64,000 nt of DNA from Thecaphora thlaspeos (Eukaryota > Basidiomycota > Ustilaginomycetes > Urocystidales > Glomosporiaceae). Shown one piece after another: positions 42,570-53,995 of the stretch. Position 1 is the stretch's first letter. The number at the start of each line of letters is the position of its first letter. The stretch covers positions 868,001 to 932,000 of the forward strand of contig UWYS01000008.1 in NCBI GenBank assembly GCA_900291925.1. Direction: 5' to 3'. The position numbers and the translations under genes were made by a program. Below the pieces are notes generated by a model. That model had not been told where the DNA came from and made no database searches. It saw nothing but the letters and a program-made list of their open reading frames with translations.

Positions 42570-44483
42570 TCATTTTGCATCCTCCTTCTCGTCCTCCTCG
42601 TCAACCTGCGCGTACAGCACCTTGGGCTGCGTCTGACTGTAAATCTTGGTGTAGAGCGGATTCCTCTCTGCCTCCTCTGCGTACTTGAGCAGCGCCTCTC
42701 TGGGATCCTGACTGCGCGTATCCACGTCCCTGTAGAGGTTCTGCACCACATGCTGCGTAGCCGATGCGCCTACGCGTCCACCCTTGCCCTTACCCTCCAT
42801 CGGTCGTTGCGGCATGCGCGACGCCACCGGATCGGCACGCATCTTTTCCATCCGTCGTCGTTTCGAGGCGTTCGACTGTGGCATCGTCGCTCCAGCTACA
42901 CCGTCGAATGCGGCGTCAGACGATATCGTGACGGGCGAGAGGTCGACGTTGAACGGGTTACGTTCACGAGGCTTGCGCCCCATCGATAGGAGCGCGCCGT
43001 TGGTGGAGTGCGTCGATGAGTAAAAGACGTGCAGACCGCCAGAGCGCGTAGAGGCGAACAGCTGATTCAGACGTGGATGCCAACGCAGCCGCAGCACGGA
43101 GGAAGGAGAGACAGAGTAGCGCTGAACCTCGTCCAGGTTCGGCAGGGAGAGCACGCAGATGGACCCGCCAGTCGTCGTCTCCTTGGTCGCCGGCTCGTCG
43201 TCGTCAATTTCACGACGCCGGGCTTGACTCTTACGGCCGGGACCGTTGCCGTCGGCGAGGGGGACGGCCGAGACGCCCGTCAGGAGCGACTTTTCATCGA
43301 GGCTGAAGATGACGTCGGTCATGGCGCTGCTCGGCAGGCCGCCACGGGTCACGACGGGTGCGCGGAACATGCGCCGGTCCCACAGCTTGACGGTCTCATC
43401 GCCGCCGCGCGTCGCCAGCGTGTTGCCGTCGCGGCTAAACTGAACGCAGCTGATGCCTCTGCCGCTCTCGTGCGCCCTCTCGACCGTCCCGCGCGGCTTG
43501 CTGGCGAGGTTGCCGCGCAGGTCCCACCAGTGGAGCGCGCCGTCCAGCCCGGCCGCTGCCAGCACGGTCCCCTCTTGGCCATAGCTGGCCGCCGTGACTT
43601 TGGTCCTTGTGCCTCGTTCGCGACTTTTGAGCACGATGGTGTCGCGCTGCCCGACGTTCATGTCGTCGACGTGCCAGAAGCGGACAGTGCTGTCGGAGGA
43701 GGCGGTCATGAACCTCCCACGCTCGATGGGATCCCACGCTCCCGCCGAGAGCTCGGAGATGTGTCCCTTTGTCTGGCGCATGTCGCGCAGGTAAGGGTCG
43801 CCCTTTTTGCAGGTGCCAACTTCGGTGCCCTCGCGGTCGAACACCTTTGCCATGGCGGTGGCGCTGATGCAGACGAGTAACTCGCCTCCAGCGTGAGGAG
43901 AAAAGGCGAGGTCGTTGATCGGGTAGCTGCCCGCCGGCTCAAAGTGTCGGAAGGGCCTGAGGGACGAGTCCATGCCGCCAAAGTCCCAGAGGTTGAGGTC
44001 GTAGTCGAAGGCACCGGTTGCGATGCGGGAGCCGCCCGGGTCGAGTGCGAGGGCGGAGAGCGTCTTTGTGTGGCCCTTGAGCACAGCTTCGTGGCTCATG
44101 GGCGGGAGGACGATGTCAGGGCGCGCCAATGACGGGGCGAAGCGTTGCTGGTCGTCGTCTGAGTCGTTGTCACTATCGTTGTCATTGTCTTCCTGGTCGC
44201 GGGAAGAGTGTGCTGCTTGCTGCTGTCGGTCGAGCTCGGCGTTGAGGGCACGGTCTGCCGGTGTGAGACCGTTTTCGTCTACCTGGTCGTCATGGGCGGT
44301 GATGGCGGAAGCAGCAGCGGCTGCGGCGTTAGAGGTGGGCTGTGCTGGATGCTGATTACGAGAGATTGGCGGCGGCGATGATGGAGCGGGACGCTTTGTG
44401 CCTGCAGCGGCGGCGGTAGAGGCTGGCTTCTTGCTCCTGCCGAAGCTCATGGGCATCATTGCCCTGAGGGCTTGGTCGTCCAT
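42570..44483 (-). CDS. WDR70: WDR70 family WD40-repeat protein
   Basis: Intronless 637-aa frame from the ATG at 44483 (MDDQALRAMMPMSFGRSKK; the MMPxSFGK motif is the usual WDR70 N-terminus). An ATG at 44711 in the same frame would add 76 poorly conserved residues, so the internal start is preferred. After an acidic stretch (DNDSDNDSDDDQQR) come about seven WD repeats: LKGHTKTLSALALDPGGSRI, GAFDYDLNLWDF, TASSDSTVRFWHV, GLDGALHWWDLRG, RGGDETVKLWDRR. A conserved C-terminus follows with FNVDLSPVTISSD-like sequence and DPREALLKYAEEAERNPLYT. Known: WDR70 acts with the DDB1-CUL4 ligase in H2B ubiquitylation at DNA breaks in fission yeast and humans. Nuclear. Divergent from exportin-4. Confidence 0.92.
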   Translation of the reverse strand: MDDQALRAMMPMSFGRSKKPASTAAAAGTKRPAPSSPPPISRNQHPAQPTSNAAAAAASAITAHDDQVDENGLTPADRALNAELDRQQQAAHSSRDQEDNDNDSDNDSDDDQQRFAPSLARPDIVLPPMSHEAVLKGHTKTLSALALDPGGSRIATGAFDYDLNLWDFGGMDSSLRPFRHFEPAGSYPINDLAFSPHAGGELLVCISATAMAKVFDREGTEVGTCKKGDPYLRDMRQTKGHISELSAGAWDPIERGRFMTASSDSTVRFWHVDDMNVGQRDTIVLKSRERGTRTKVTAASYGQEGTVLAAAGLDGALHWWDLRGNLASKPRGTVERAHESGRGISCVQFSRDGNTLATRGGDETVKLWDRRMFRAPVVTRGGLPSSAMTDVIFSLDEKSLLTGVSAVPLADGNGPGRKSQARRREIDDDEPATKETTTGGSICVLSLPNLDEVQRYSVSPSSVLRLRWHPRLNQLFASTRSGGLHVFYSSTHSTNGALLSMGRKPRERNPFNVDLSPVTISSDAAFDGVAGATMPQSNASKRRRMEKMRADPVASRMPQRPMEGKGKGGRVGASATQHVVQNLYRDVDTRSQDPREALLKYAEEAERNPLYTKIYSQTQPKVLYAQVDEEDEKEDAK

Positions 44484-44937
44484 GGTTGGGAGGCTGGCGA
44501 TGTTGCTGGGAGGAGGGGGAAATGGCAAGGGACAGGGTTGGTGATGGATGAGAAGAGCAACGAGGAAGGGCAGGAGGAGAGCGGGGAGGAGGCTGCCGCG
44601 AGCAAACTCCACACGGCGGCGGGTGGAAGGGCGTGCGGGCACGTGCGGCGGTCGTCGGCCTTTTGCTCGGGAGACGGAGAGGGACGCGCGCTCGAAGAAA
44701 TTGAAATCCATAAATAATTATAATATAATTTATATGAACGGCGCACGCCCACAAAGCAGCGTGACAACGCCCCGCGTCACAGAGTGCCGCCAAGTCACGA
44801 CAACGCCCCGCCAGCCTTGATTCTTCTTCTTCTTCCTCTCTCTCTCCCTCCCCATCTCTCCCTTTGCCTCTCTACCACCACCCTACAGCGCCACACAAAC
44901 GATACAACGCACGTCTGGCTCGTCCAGCGGCCTCGTC
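44484..44937. promoter_or_regulatory. divergent promoter, WDR70 / exportin-4, with AT-rich core
   Basis: 454 bp between the starts (226 bp if the upstream WDR70 ATG is used). It holds a marked AT-rich island at about 44705-44734 (TAAATAATTATAATATAATTTATA-like), exceptional in this GC-rich sequence and a candidate shared TATA/nucleosome-free region, and a TTC/CTC-rich stretch just before the exportin start. Confidence 0.55.
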
Positions 44938-47900
44938 ATGCACTCGCACATCCAGCCGCTCGTTGCCCCCAGCGAGCACCTCGACCACGCGCTCGCCACC
45001 ATCAAGCAGGCTGCGCTCGACTTCGTCACTCCAGATCCTCATCTCCGCGCCAGGGGAGAGGCCACCTTCCTCGCTCTCCGCCACTCGGATCGCGCCATCC
45101 AGTACGCCTGCTACGCTCTCCAGCACCATGACCAAGATCCCCTCGTCCACTTCCAGTCTCTCAACGCAATCCTATATGCTCTCCCAGCCATCCCCCTTCA
45201 CAGCACAGAACCAGATGCCCAGATCGCCTCTCTCGCACAGTTGCGAGACTTCACCCTCCAGCTCGCAATCTCGAGGGGTGAGCACGCCGCACAGTGCCAA
45301 TCCCTGCCAGCCGCTAACTCGTCCAGCTGGCCACAGTACCTCCGCGCCCGCGCTCACCAGACCGCAATCGCAGTCGAAAAGCGCCTACTCGGCCTCGAGC
45401 TCGCCCACTGCGCACACTCAAACGACGCAAATGCAGCGCAGCACGTCGTACACGGTCATGTCGCCCTCCTTACCTCGCAGCTCAGCGCGCTCCTCTCCCT
45501 CCCCTCACCCTGGCCCAGCAGCAACAACCCTGTCGAGTCGGCTACCGCACTCGCCAGGCTGGCCGCCGGCCTCGGCCTGGTCAAGGCGCTGGTCGACGAG
45601 TTCGTCCTCACGCCCGCCAGCGAGGCCCTCGCAGCGCTGTCGGACCCAAAGGACAGGGGGAAGGCCAAGGCCGTCGAGCCCGGCACCCCCATTGGACTCA
45701 GCGTCCTCGAGCATCGATGGTGCAAGGCCGTCGTACAGGTGAGCTCACGGAGAAGCGCGCAGCAGCCTTCCAGGAGCCCAGCACCTTAAGACCGCTTGCT
45801 GACCGTGTCTTGTCCGCTCGTCACTCTCCCCCTCTCGTCTACCTCCTCGCAGAACCACGTCCTTCCTGACCTGATGGGCCGAAGCTTTCAGCTGCTCTAT
45901 GGCATTATCTCGGCCGACGCAGACAAGACGGCGGCGTGGCGCATGGAACTCTTCCCACAGGCCGTCTCGGCCATCGAAAAGCTGCTTGGCTGGACTTTTC
46001 TCCTCTCCGATTCGTTCGCCAGCTTCGGCAGCAATGCCTCGCCGGACCAGCTCGACGGCGCAGAGGACTACAGCGCCGACAGTGACAGCAGCAGCAGTAG
46101 CGGCGGTCGCCAGTACATTCAGACGCGCAGATTGCCATCACATTTCATCGATGTCATTATGCCGGTCGACATCGTCACTCTGCTGGCCACCGCCTACCGC
46201 TTCGCGCTGGACGCTTCGGCCAGCGTCCAGAACCGTGACCTGTCGTTCAGTGTCCATCGCCTCCGTCAGTGCCTGCTTCTGGCTGCCAGCTACATACCAG
46301 GCGAGCCGGCAACAACGCAGATCCACTCTGATCTCGTCGTCCAGCGAGTCGCGCACCTCTCGTTGACGCTCCAGTCGCTCGTCCGGGACGAGTGCGGTAA
46401 CCCGACGTCGGCGCTCCTATCGGCGCGCGGCAACGCGATGCTCTTCCTCGCCCAGGCTTTCCAGGCCGTCATTAGCGCCAACCCGGTCCGCCAGCTGGCC
46501 GAGGCGCTCAAGGCGAGCGGCGACGGCACCAGCAACGCCTCGGGGACAATGGCTTTCCTCGGCTCTCTCTCGCACCTGGGCAAGTCGATCTTCGAGCTCG
46601 CCTTCTACCGACCGCGCGACACCGACGAGGAGGATGACCTGGCGGTTCTGGCCGAGGACACGACCGACACGCTGCTCAGCTGCTGGCAGGTGCTGCGGAG
46701 CGCCCTCTACCGCGAGCTCGAGGAGGACCGGGGAGGAGAAACCGCGGGAGCGGTAACCGGAGGTGGGCAGCAGCAGCAGCAGCCATCGGCCTCCCAGCTG
46801 CAGATCCTATGGCAGGCTGTCCACGGGAGCATCCGGGATGAAGTTTTCAACCCGTACGTCACGGGCCGACTGCAGGCGGCCCGGATGCCGTCCGACGCCG
46901 GTGCCGACGGCGGCGACGCCTCGGAGCACGGCGAGGCGGCCGCCAAGGACCGCGACGTCTACTCGGATCAGCTCATCACGATTGCCGGACTAGGCCGGCT
47001 CTCGGCACTCGACAACCTGCGCACGCTTCACCAGCTGGCAGAGCCGCTCTGCCAGATGCTCGCGGCCGTCGCCGAAGGTCGGGTCGGCGCTGCTGCAGGA
47101 CAGCCGCCAGTCAGCCCGCAGCAGCTCGAAACGGCATGGGAGCAGACGCACTGGCTGCTGCTGATGGCCGGTCACCTGATCGCCGACGAGGCCAAGGGCG
47201 AGACGCCCGAGGTCCCCTCTTCGATCGTTACAGCCGCCGCCAGTGCGGGTGGTGGCGCAAGCAGCCAAGAGGACCCTGCCGTTGCGCTGATTATTGAGCT
47301 GGGCCTCAATTTGGTCCAGATGCTGTCGAGCCACGGCGCGCGCTCGGCCCAGGCGACGAGTCCGCAGGTGACCGAGACGCTGCTGTGGTTCGTGGGGCGC
47401 TGGACGTCGACCTACCTGCTGATCGACGACCACTCGGGCTTCCCGACGAACGCCTCGATCCAGCGCGCCTTTTCTGGCGACGCGGGGCGCAAGGTGCTCG
47501 CGTTCCTGCTGCAGCGTCTGCGCGAGAACCTCGAGCTGTGGATGTCGGACTCGGACGTACTCTCGCAGCTGGCGTCGCTTCTCTCGTCGTTCACGCGGTC
47601 GAGCGGGATCATGCTCCACCTGCTCCAGCTGCCCGAGATGGAGACGCTCGTCTCTGAGATCGTCTCGAACCTCGATGCGCTACCTGCCAACACGCACGGG
47701 CCGCTGGTGAGCGCAGTGGTGAGCTGCATCTACAGCGGCGTCTCGTACGTCGTCGGCGGGCAGGAGACGAGACGGACTGCGGAATCCTACTTTTCGCAGA
47801 TCACCGCTTCGATCGAGACTCGCTTCGGCAGCCTGGTCCAGCGGCCGGACTTTGCGACAATCGCCCAGCGCTCCGACGTGATCGCGGCGGTGCAGACGTC

Positions 47901-49134
47901 GCTCGACATGCTCAACGGTCTAGCGTCCAGCGTCCAACCCAACTCTGCCGACGCGGTGTACGCCTTCCTCTCCTGCTTCTTCCCCGTCCTGAGCCATCTG
48001 GTGCGGGTGTACGAGACGCGGGCAGAGGTGTCGCTATCGATTGTCAAGGTGCTCCGCACGCTCGCCGTTGCGCTCGAACTCGACTTTGGCGCGGAGCCGT
48101 ACATGGTCGCGGGATTGAACGGCGTGACTTGGTCGGTCCTGGAGGCTTTGAAGGGAAAGACGAAGCACGCACTCATGCAGAGCGACGGAGGTTCGCCAAT
48201 GGAAGATGAGGTACCGTACGAAGGACTGTGTCTGGCTATGGAGCTGCTCAACGAGTTGAGCGGCTCCGCTCGTGCCAGTAACGACGAGTCGGGCGGCGAT
48301 GCAACAACAACGACGACGACGGACGATACGACGACATTCTCACCGACTCGAACGGCCGACGTGACGATCTTTGGCTTCGAGAGTCTGGTCGTCTTGTTGG
48401 ATTCCGAACCACTCGGTGTCCCGCGCGTCCGACGTGCATTGGGCAAGTTGGTGGACAACATGCTTTCTCTCTTTTCAGAGAGGATCCTCTCCCTCTCCCT
48501 CTCCCCCGGCTCAGCCATTCTTAAAAACGTCATGATGGCACTTTTGCTAGTTCTGAAACAGGACGAGTCAGACCTAATCTTGACCTCTCTCGAAGCGATG
48601 ACACCATTCAGTCGAAACATCGTCAAGATGCTACATCGACATCCCACTCCCGCCGTCATTTCGGAAGGAGTGATTTTCGGATCGTTGGATTCGTTGATCA
48701 CTACGCTTCTACGACTACTGCTTCTTGATCCCCTCGACAATTCTTTGATCGATACGGTCCTTTCCTCCCTTCGGTCTCTCATCATGGCTCGAACGGATGC
48801 TCCGTCAAGTCTTGGTGAATTTTACAAGGTTCTTGAATCTTTTATCCAATCGGTCCCCCTTTCTCCTTCGACGACGATGACGACAATCAACAATACGGAC
48901 GAATCGACAAGACGACATATCCTTTCGCAAATCGTTCAACGGCTGGTTGAGGATTCGTTGGAGTCTTTGAGAAGTGTTATACAGCATCAGGAGATACCTT
49001 GGTTGGTGCAGGGTCAAGTTCAATTGGCGAGCGAGAGAATGTGGTTCGCACGGGATAAAGAGGTCGGGATGGCTTTTGTACAGCGTTGGAAGGAGCAGGT
49101 CAGAAGGTGTAGAGGAAGGATCAGAGTGCGCTAG
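44938..49134 (+). CDS. XPO4: exportin-4 like karyopherin
   Basis: Two exons, 44938-45738 and 45853-49134 (GTGAGC donor at 45739, CGCAG acceptor at 45852, phase 0); 1360 aa of helical, HEAT-like sequence. The N-terminal part resembles an importin-beta N-terminal region (LRARGEATFLALRHSDRAIQ, YACYALQ, LRDFTLQLAIS), and the following LLGWTFLLSD corresponds to the exportin-4 VLSWNF region. Known: exportin-4 carries eIF5A and Smad3 out of the nucleus with RanGTP, and imports some Sox factors. Length is close to animal XPO4 (about 1150 aa) with Ser/Gln/Gly inserts. The last 1 kb is less GC-rich than the rest. A 49-nt intron-like segment at 45278-45326 is read through here (see rejected). Shares a divergent promoter with WDR70. 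Confidence 0.83.
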
Positions 49135-49194
49135 ATGCGTCTTACGTCCCGGAAGGATGAGGGGGATGAAGACCATGGGGCTGTTGTAGTACCT

Positions 49195-52100
49195 CTATAC
49201 CTTCACGCACTCCCTGCGTCGTGCCGCAAGAACAATGTACGAAGTGTCCATGCGAGGTGTGATTGCAGCTTTGCCTTGGTCAGAACATACCCTGATCCTG
49301 ATGCAGCCAATCGACAATGGTTGTTCATGACTCGGCACATCGGCCTGGAGCACGCTCAACAGGCTATTCCAATCGCGCACGTCCAGCAGCGCTTCGTCGA
49401 ACGTCGTATCGCCCTGTTGCTGCATCGTCATCGGGTTGAAAGCCACGGGTGCGACGGTGCCGTTCGAGGAAGAAGAAGCGAGAGGCGCCGGCGCTGCTAC
49501 GGCAGCTAGCGTCGTGAGGGACGACGTGTCGGTCCCCTCGTCCAGCCTATCGAGGCGCGTAGCGTCGTCGTTTCCCTGTCCATCGCCTTCTCGCCGCTAT
49601 CCGCGCCCGTGCTTTGTGCGAGCGAACTATGTCTGCCAGAGATGATGGCCACCACGTTGCGGACGTATCGCACCGCTTCGCCGTAGTCGCACGTCATCCT
49701 CGCCGTTGACCCCTTGGAATGCGTGTGCGGCGCAATCCGAGGTTCGAGAAATGCCAACATGCGCGAACACATCGTCGATAGTACCGTCAGCTCGCGGTTA
49801 GCCGTGTTGTCCGACGCTCGCGCGCTCAGTAGGTCCAAATTGGCCGTCGTCACCTCTACCGTATTTTCCGTGGCGGTATCGACGAGCGGAAACAGCCGGA
49901 GTAAGCAATGCGTATGGAAAATGACTCCGGAGAGAAGGTCGGAAGGGATGCGGCTCACCGACGATAAAGTCGATCTTTTCCTTGGTCTCGTGTCGGCAGA
50001 GGCAGTGGCCTGCTCCTGCGTCAAGGAGGATGCCAAAGCCTAGGATGATGGTCGAGCTGAACTGCAGGCGGCGGAAAGAGAAGAACAGGAAGGCCGAGTG
50101 CGGCGATCAACGAGCACGTCATGGGACACCCGCGGGCGGCCGAGAAGGAGGGCAACACAGAGGTGACTCACGGCGGCATAGGCGGCTCCTTAGCGCTGAA
50201 TCTGTATTTGCGACGTGCGCTCGCCGCAACAAGTAGGCAGGGAACGGTATCAGTCGATCCGTCCGCTGTTCCTCGCTGTCCACTGCCTTCCAACTCACAT
50301 GCTCACCGGGCGTCAGCTCCTCGTCCATCGTCCTCCGCAGGCGCACCTCTGCGAGCGCGCTCTCGACGCAGAGCTTCCAGCTGCGCGGGTAAGGGTGCTG
50401 CGGGTGGCGCTCGTCGATCCAGTACAAAATGTAGGGCCGGTGGAGAAGGGTGCGGTAAAATTGGAACATACCGGCGAACATGTGGCGATAGAAGGAGAGA
50501 TGCTTAAAGTGTCGGTCGAGCGAGCGGTCCGGCTTGTTGCCAGGCAGGACTTGAAAGTACGACGGCAGCCGTTGGGCCACGTCGACGAGGCAGTTGTCCA
50601 GCGCCAGCACTTTGCTGTAGCTCTCATCCTTGCACGCGTTCCGATCGGTCGTGGTGTAGAAGCGGACGATGCCTTGCAAATGGCTGTGTGGTGTTTGGCA
50701 TGGCGATGCACAGTGAGGTTTTTCGAAGGCCGGGTAAGTCGGCCCTTTCCGCTTGCATCTTCAGACGACCGGCCACGGATGCACTCACGGGATAAAGAGT
50801 TTGCGGCCGAGGACAAATTCTCGATAGGCAAAGTCGAGGTCCTGCATGTCTCCGTGGCAGGGTCCGCTGGTCCGGTCGGGGAGAACTGAGAGCGGTCGCC
50901 CCAGCGCCAAGCACCACTCGCTCTCTAGAAGTGTGCGCGTCCGCTCGACGAGGCAAGAGAAAGCGAAAAGCGACCAAAGTGAGCGATCGCAGAAGGATGG
51001 TCGGAGTGGGAAGAGAGGTGGGATGGACGGCAAGGCGCACAATTTACCACATTGAAGGATGTGGGACCAGAGGACGCGCCGATCGTAACGCTCGCTCTCG
51101 CTGGTATTGGCCGTATGATCGCTGCAGGTAGAGGGGAGGAAATGACTAAGCACGACAACGGTCAGCGACCATCTGTGAGCGATGTCGTGGCGTCGGCCAA
51201 ATGCCTCGCCTGCGTGCCTACTCACGAATGGAGGCCGAGGTCGATTGCGTGCCGGATCCATCCGCCAATGACGTGCCAGCTGGTCCGAGTTGCCCGGACC
51301 AGGTCGAGGTACCTCATATGGCAGGCGTAGGTCCAGCATGAGTCCATGCTGGTAACGAAGAGATTCTCGCAGGCGGTGAGGCACTGCGATGCGTTTAGCG
51401 CAAAGGGAGGGGCGGACTCATGGCGAATGAGCCCCCAGGCCAACCCGTTGTTGGACAATAATCATGTTGCCGCTCCTTGGACGAAGCTACGTACCTTTTT
51501 GGACTCCCAGAAGAAGTAGTTCGACTCTTCTGGTACCACTTGACAATCTGGACTGCGGAGTGAGCCTATCGCGAGTATACCGAGCAGCAGGCTTATGAAG
51601 GGCAGTTGCTGTATTGCCTTAGCCCCTTGTGCCGTCCCGCTGGCGTAGAGCAGCTCGATCTTGCGTCGCACCGGCGTCTCGGAAATCTTGTACCACGACC
51701 AGTTCTGCGTGAGATTTGGGGATATATGAGGAGCGGAGCGGAGGTCAGGCACTCGCGCCGAGCAAGAGGAAGGAGAAGTCAAGAGGTGGATAGAAAGGGA
51801 GGAGCACCTAATTCTCGAGCATACAATGCGCTGAAAGAAGATGTCGACGTACTCCTGGCAGCGCTGCCGGTCTGGGATGCTGCGATAGATTGCCTCGATG
51901 TCCTCCTTTAGGATGGGAATGCCGCCAAGCGTGGCGTCACTGGGGCGTGACCATGCGGCGACGGCGGCGAAAGAAGGGCCCGCCAGGTCGAGGGGTGCGC
52001 GAGGGCTGTGGATCTGTCCGCTCGGGCCGCCGTCATTGAGAAAGAGGCCTGACGTGTTGCGAATCACCTCGATTGCGCTGGCGCCGAGGTAGCCAATCTC

Positions 52101-52937
52101 TTTGTCGACGTAGCCCTGGACAGCGGGTCTTAGGCTGCCCGGCGACGGCTCATTCGAGGCAGATTCATCAGAGTTGTTTATGATTGCGCCAGCAGAGGGA
52201 GATCTCCTTTGACGTCGTTGGGCCGAGACCGATGCGGAGCGCGGGTGCGAGTGCGAGACGGACAAGAGATGGAACACAGGCGGGCTGGGGCGATGGGAGC
52301 TGCTGCCGCCGTGGCTGCTGGGGTCAATGAGGCGCTCCAGGGCGCTTTCGAGCCGATGGATCTTGTCGTGGAGCGCTACCAACTCGACGTCCTTGTCTGT
52401 CGAGGACGGCATCGTTGATGATACAGCAGCATCGGCCAAGGCGGAGGCGAAGCGGGGCGTTGGTCTCATCGGTGGTCTGCCGTGTCCTTGCGACAAGGAT
52501 CCTTCGGATGCGTTCCAGTAAGCAGAAGCGTAGCGCTGCTCTTGTCGCGAGTGCCGATGGCCGGCGCCAATGGGGGAAGCGCTTCCATCGATTGACCCGC
52601 TCGACGAAAGTGCCGAGGGGCGTACGGACGACGGAATGGGGATGTAGCATAGCTGCTCGGTCCCCCTTTTGCGGCAATGGTTGCACGGCTGTGCGCGATC
52701 GCATTTTTGCTTCCTGCGGACTGAAAACGATGGTAACGTTGATCCGAGTGAGCCAAAGGAGAAGGTGAGAATGGGTGAGTTATAGGGCCGACGAGAGAGC
52801 TCTAGCCTCGGTCCATCCCCCCGGCGCGGGTTCGACCGATGACTCGGACTCTACCTACAGCATTCCGTGCACAAGTACTGCTTCTTCGCGCGCTTAGGTG
52901 CGCGCCCGGTGACTGCTGCTTTGTATGAAGAAGACAT
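49195..52937 (-). CDS. Zn2Cys6 transcription factor (fungal_trans type)
   Basis: Many-exon gene. Well-supported exons: 52937-52859, 52720-51825, 51704-51495, 51416-51226, 51121-51048, 50924-50789, 50683-50299. More tentative: 50188-50172, 50056-49959, 49855-about 49670, 49596-49195. The zinc cluster is rebuilt across intron 1: CTEC from exon 1 and FRRKQKCDRAQPCNHCRKRG in exon 2, giving C-x2-C-x6-C. A coiled segment (DVELVALHDKIHRLESALERL) follows, then the middle homology region with YVDIFFQRI, NWSWYKISETPVRRKIELLY, GWIRHAIDLGLH and WCLALGRPLSVLP. Known for the family: nuclear DNA-binding regulators of carbon, nitrogen or transport genes, often adjacent to their targets; the divergent transporter is the obvious candidate. 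Target unknown. The 3' exons need transcript evidence; the acceptor at 51417 (GAG) is weak. Confidence 0.8.
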
Positions 52938-53995
52938 GGTGCAAGCCCGTCACATTGAGAGAGCCAGTTTATGGTGGTGATGGTCGAGCAGAGGTAGCTC
53001 GGAAGCGGGCGGGGCTGCGAGCGATATGCGCGACGTGGAGGTCGGGTTTCGGCCTTATTTCGCGGTGTGGATTAATTTCTTTCTTTCGGCCTTTCCTGCC
53101 CGGCCGCTTTTTTCGCGCACCCGCCTGGCCAAATCAACGGGCCGATTCCGGGGCTTTGACCGGGCTTCGCGGCGCCCACGGCAGAGGCTGTTGCGTTTCC
53201 CTAAGACCTCCTATAGACCCTCTTACGGTCCACATTTGCTGCCTTGCTCTTTAAAAAGAGGTTCCCCTCACTTGATCGTCTGCGATATGTAAGGCTCTGC
53301 AAGAGGTTTTGGGATGGGCGCAGAGCCGGGCGAGCTTCGACGTCGACGGTACCCCCTTGGCTTCTCGCTCTGGCGGACCGCCGCTGCCGCTCACCCTTCC
53401 GATTTGGTCACCGGAGGTGGTCGCGATTGCGTAGGAGGCTAAAGCGTCCTGCTGGTTTATTGGTCGGACTGATCTGGACAATCGGATAGCTTTCCGGTAG
53501 TTACAAAGGTGTGACGGTCGCATCCCGCGGTTGGACTCTGACTCCCTTGACGAGCGAAGTCCGGTCTGGAGAGCGATCTTGAGGGCACGGCCATGCCCGA
53601 AGCGGCATGAAAGCCGACGTCAAGAAAACGACGCAGGAAACCAAAGCCAAATGAAGAGAGGCCAAAGAGCGCCGAAGCCGACGACGATCCTGCCTTTCTT
53701 CGAGATCCTCTCCGCCTGCTTGGAGTCATTAAGATTCTTCTCACCCCACGCTCGGAGTCTCCGAAGGGAGCTAGAGAAACGTACGTATAAAGCGAGGAGC
53801 TAGAGCTAAAGCTAACAGCTGGCTGCACTCGTCCGACCCGGTACGCCACGCCAGCAATCCACCGCCTCCCACGCCTCCTCTGCACTCGCCTCGCCGCGCC
53901 TCATCATCTTCGGATCTGCCGACCTCTCCATTTGATCTGTCATTCCTCTTGCCTCTCCCGTTACCACCAGGACTCAGCCAAGCCCTGTGCACGAT
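52938..53995. promoter_or_regulatory. divergent interval, Zn2Cys6 regulator / MFS transporter
   Basis: 1.06 kb between divergent starts. It contains several CGG/CCG triplets of the kind zinc-cluster dimers recognise, but in GC-rich DNA these are expected by chance and I do not call a site. Nothing coding recognised. Confidence 0.4.

Noticed and set aside
45278..45326. 49-nt intron-like segment (GTGAGC, CTAAC, CAG) in exportin-4 exon 1
   Set aside because: Its length is not a multiple of 3 and splicing would break the frame; read-through keeps WPQYLRAR in frame. Might still be an alternative splice that triggers decay.
50215..50889. 224-aa plus-strand frame
   Set aside because: It is antisense to the conserved middle homology region of the zinc-cluster regulator and has no motif of its own.
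52800..52860. GGTTCGACC resembling a tRNA B box
   Set aside because: No acceptor stem or A box could be paired around it, and it lies in intron 1 of the zinc-cluster gene.
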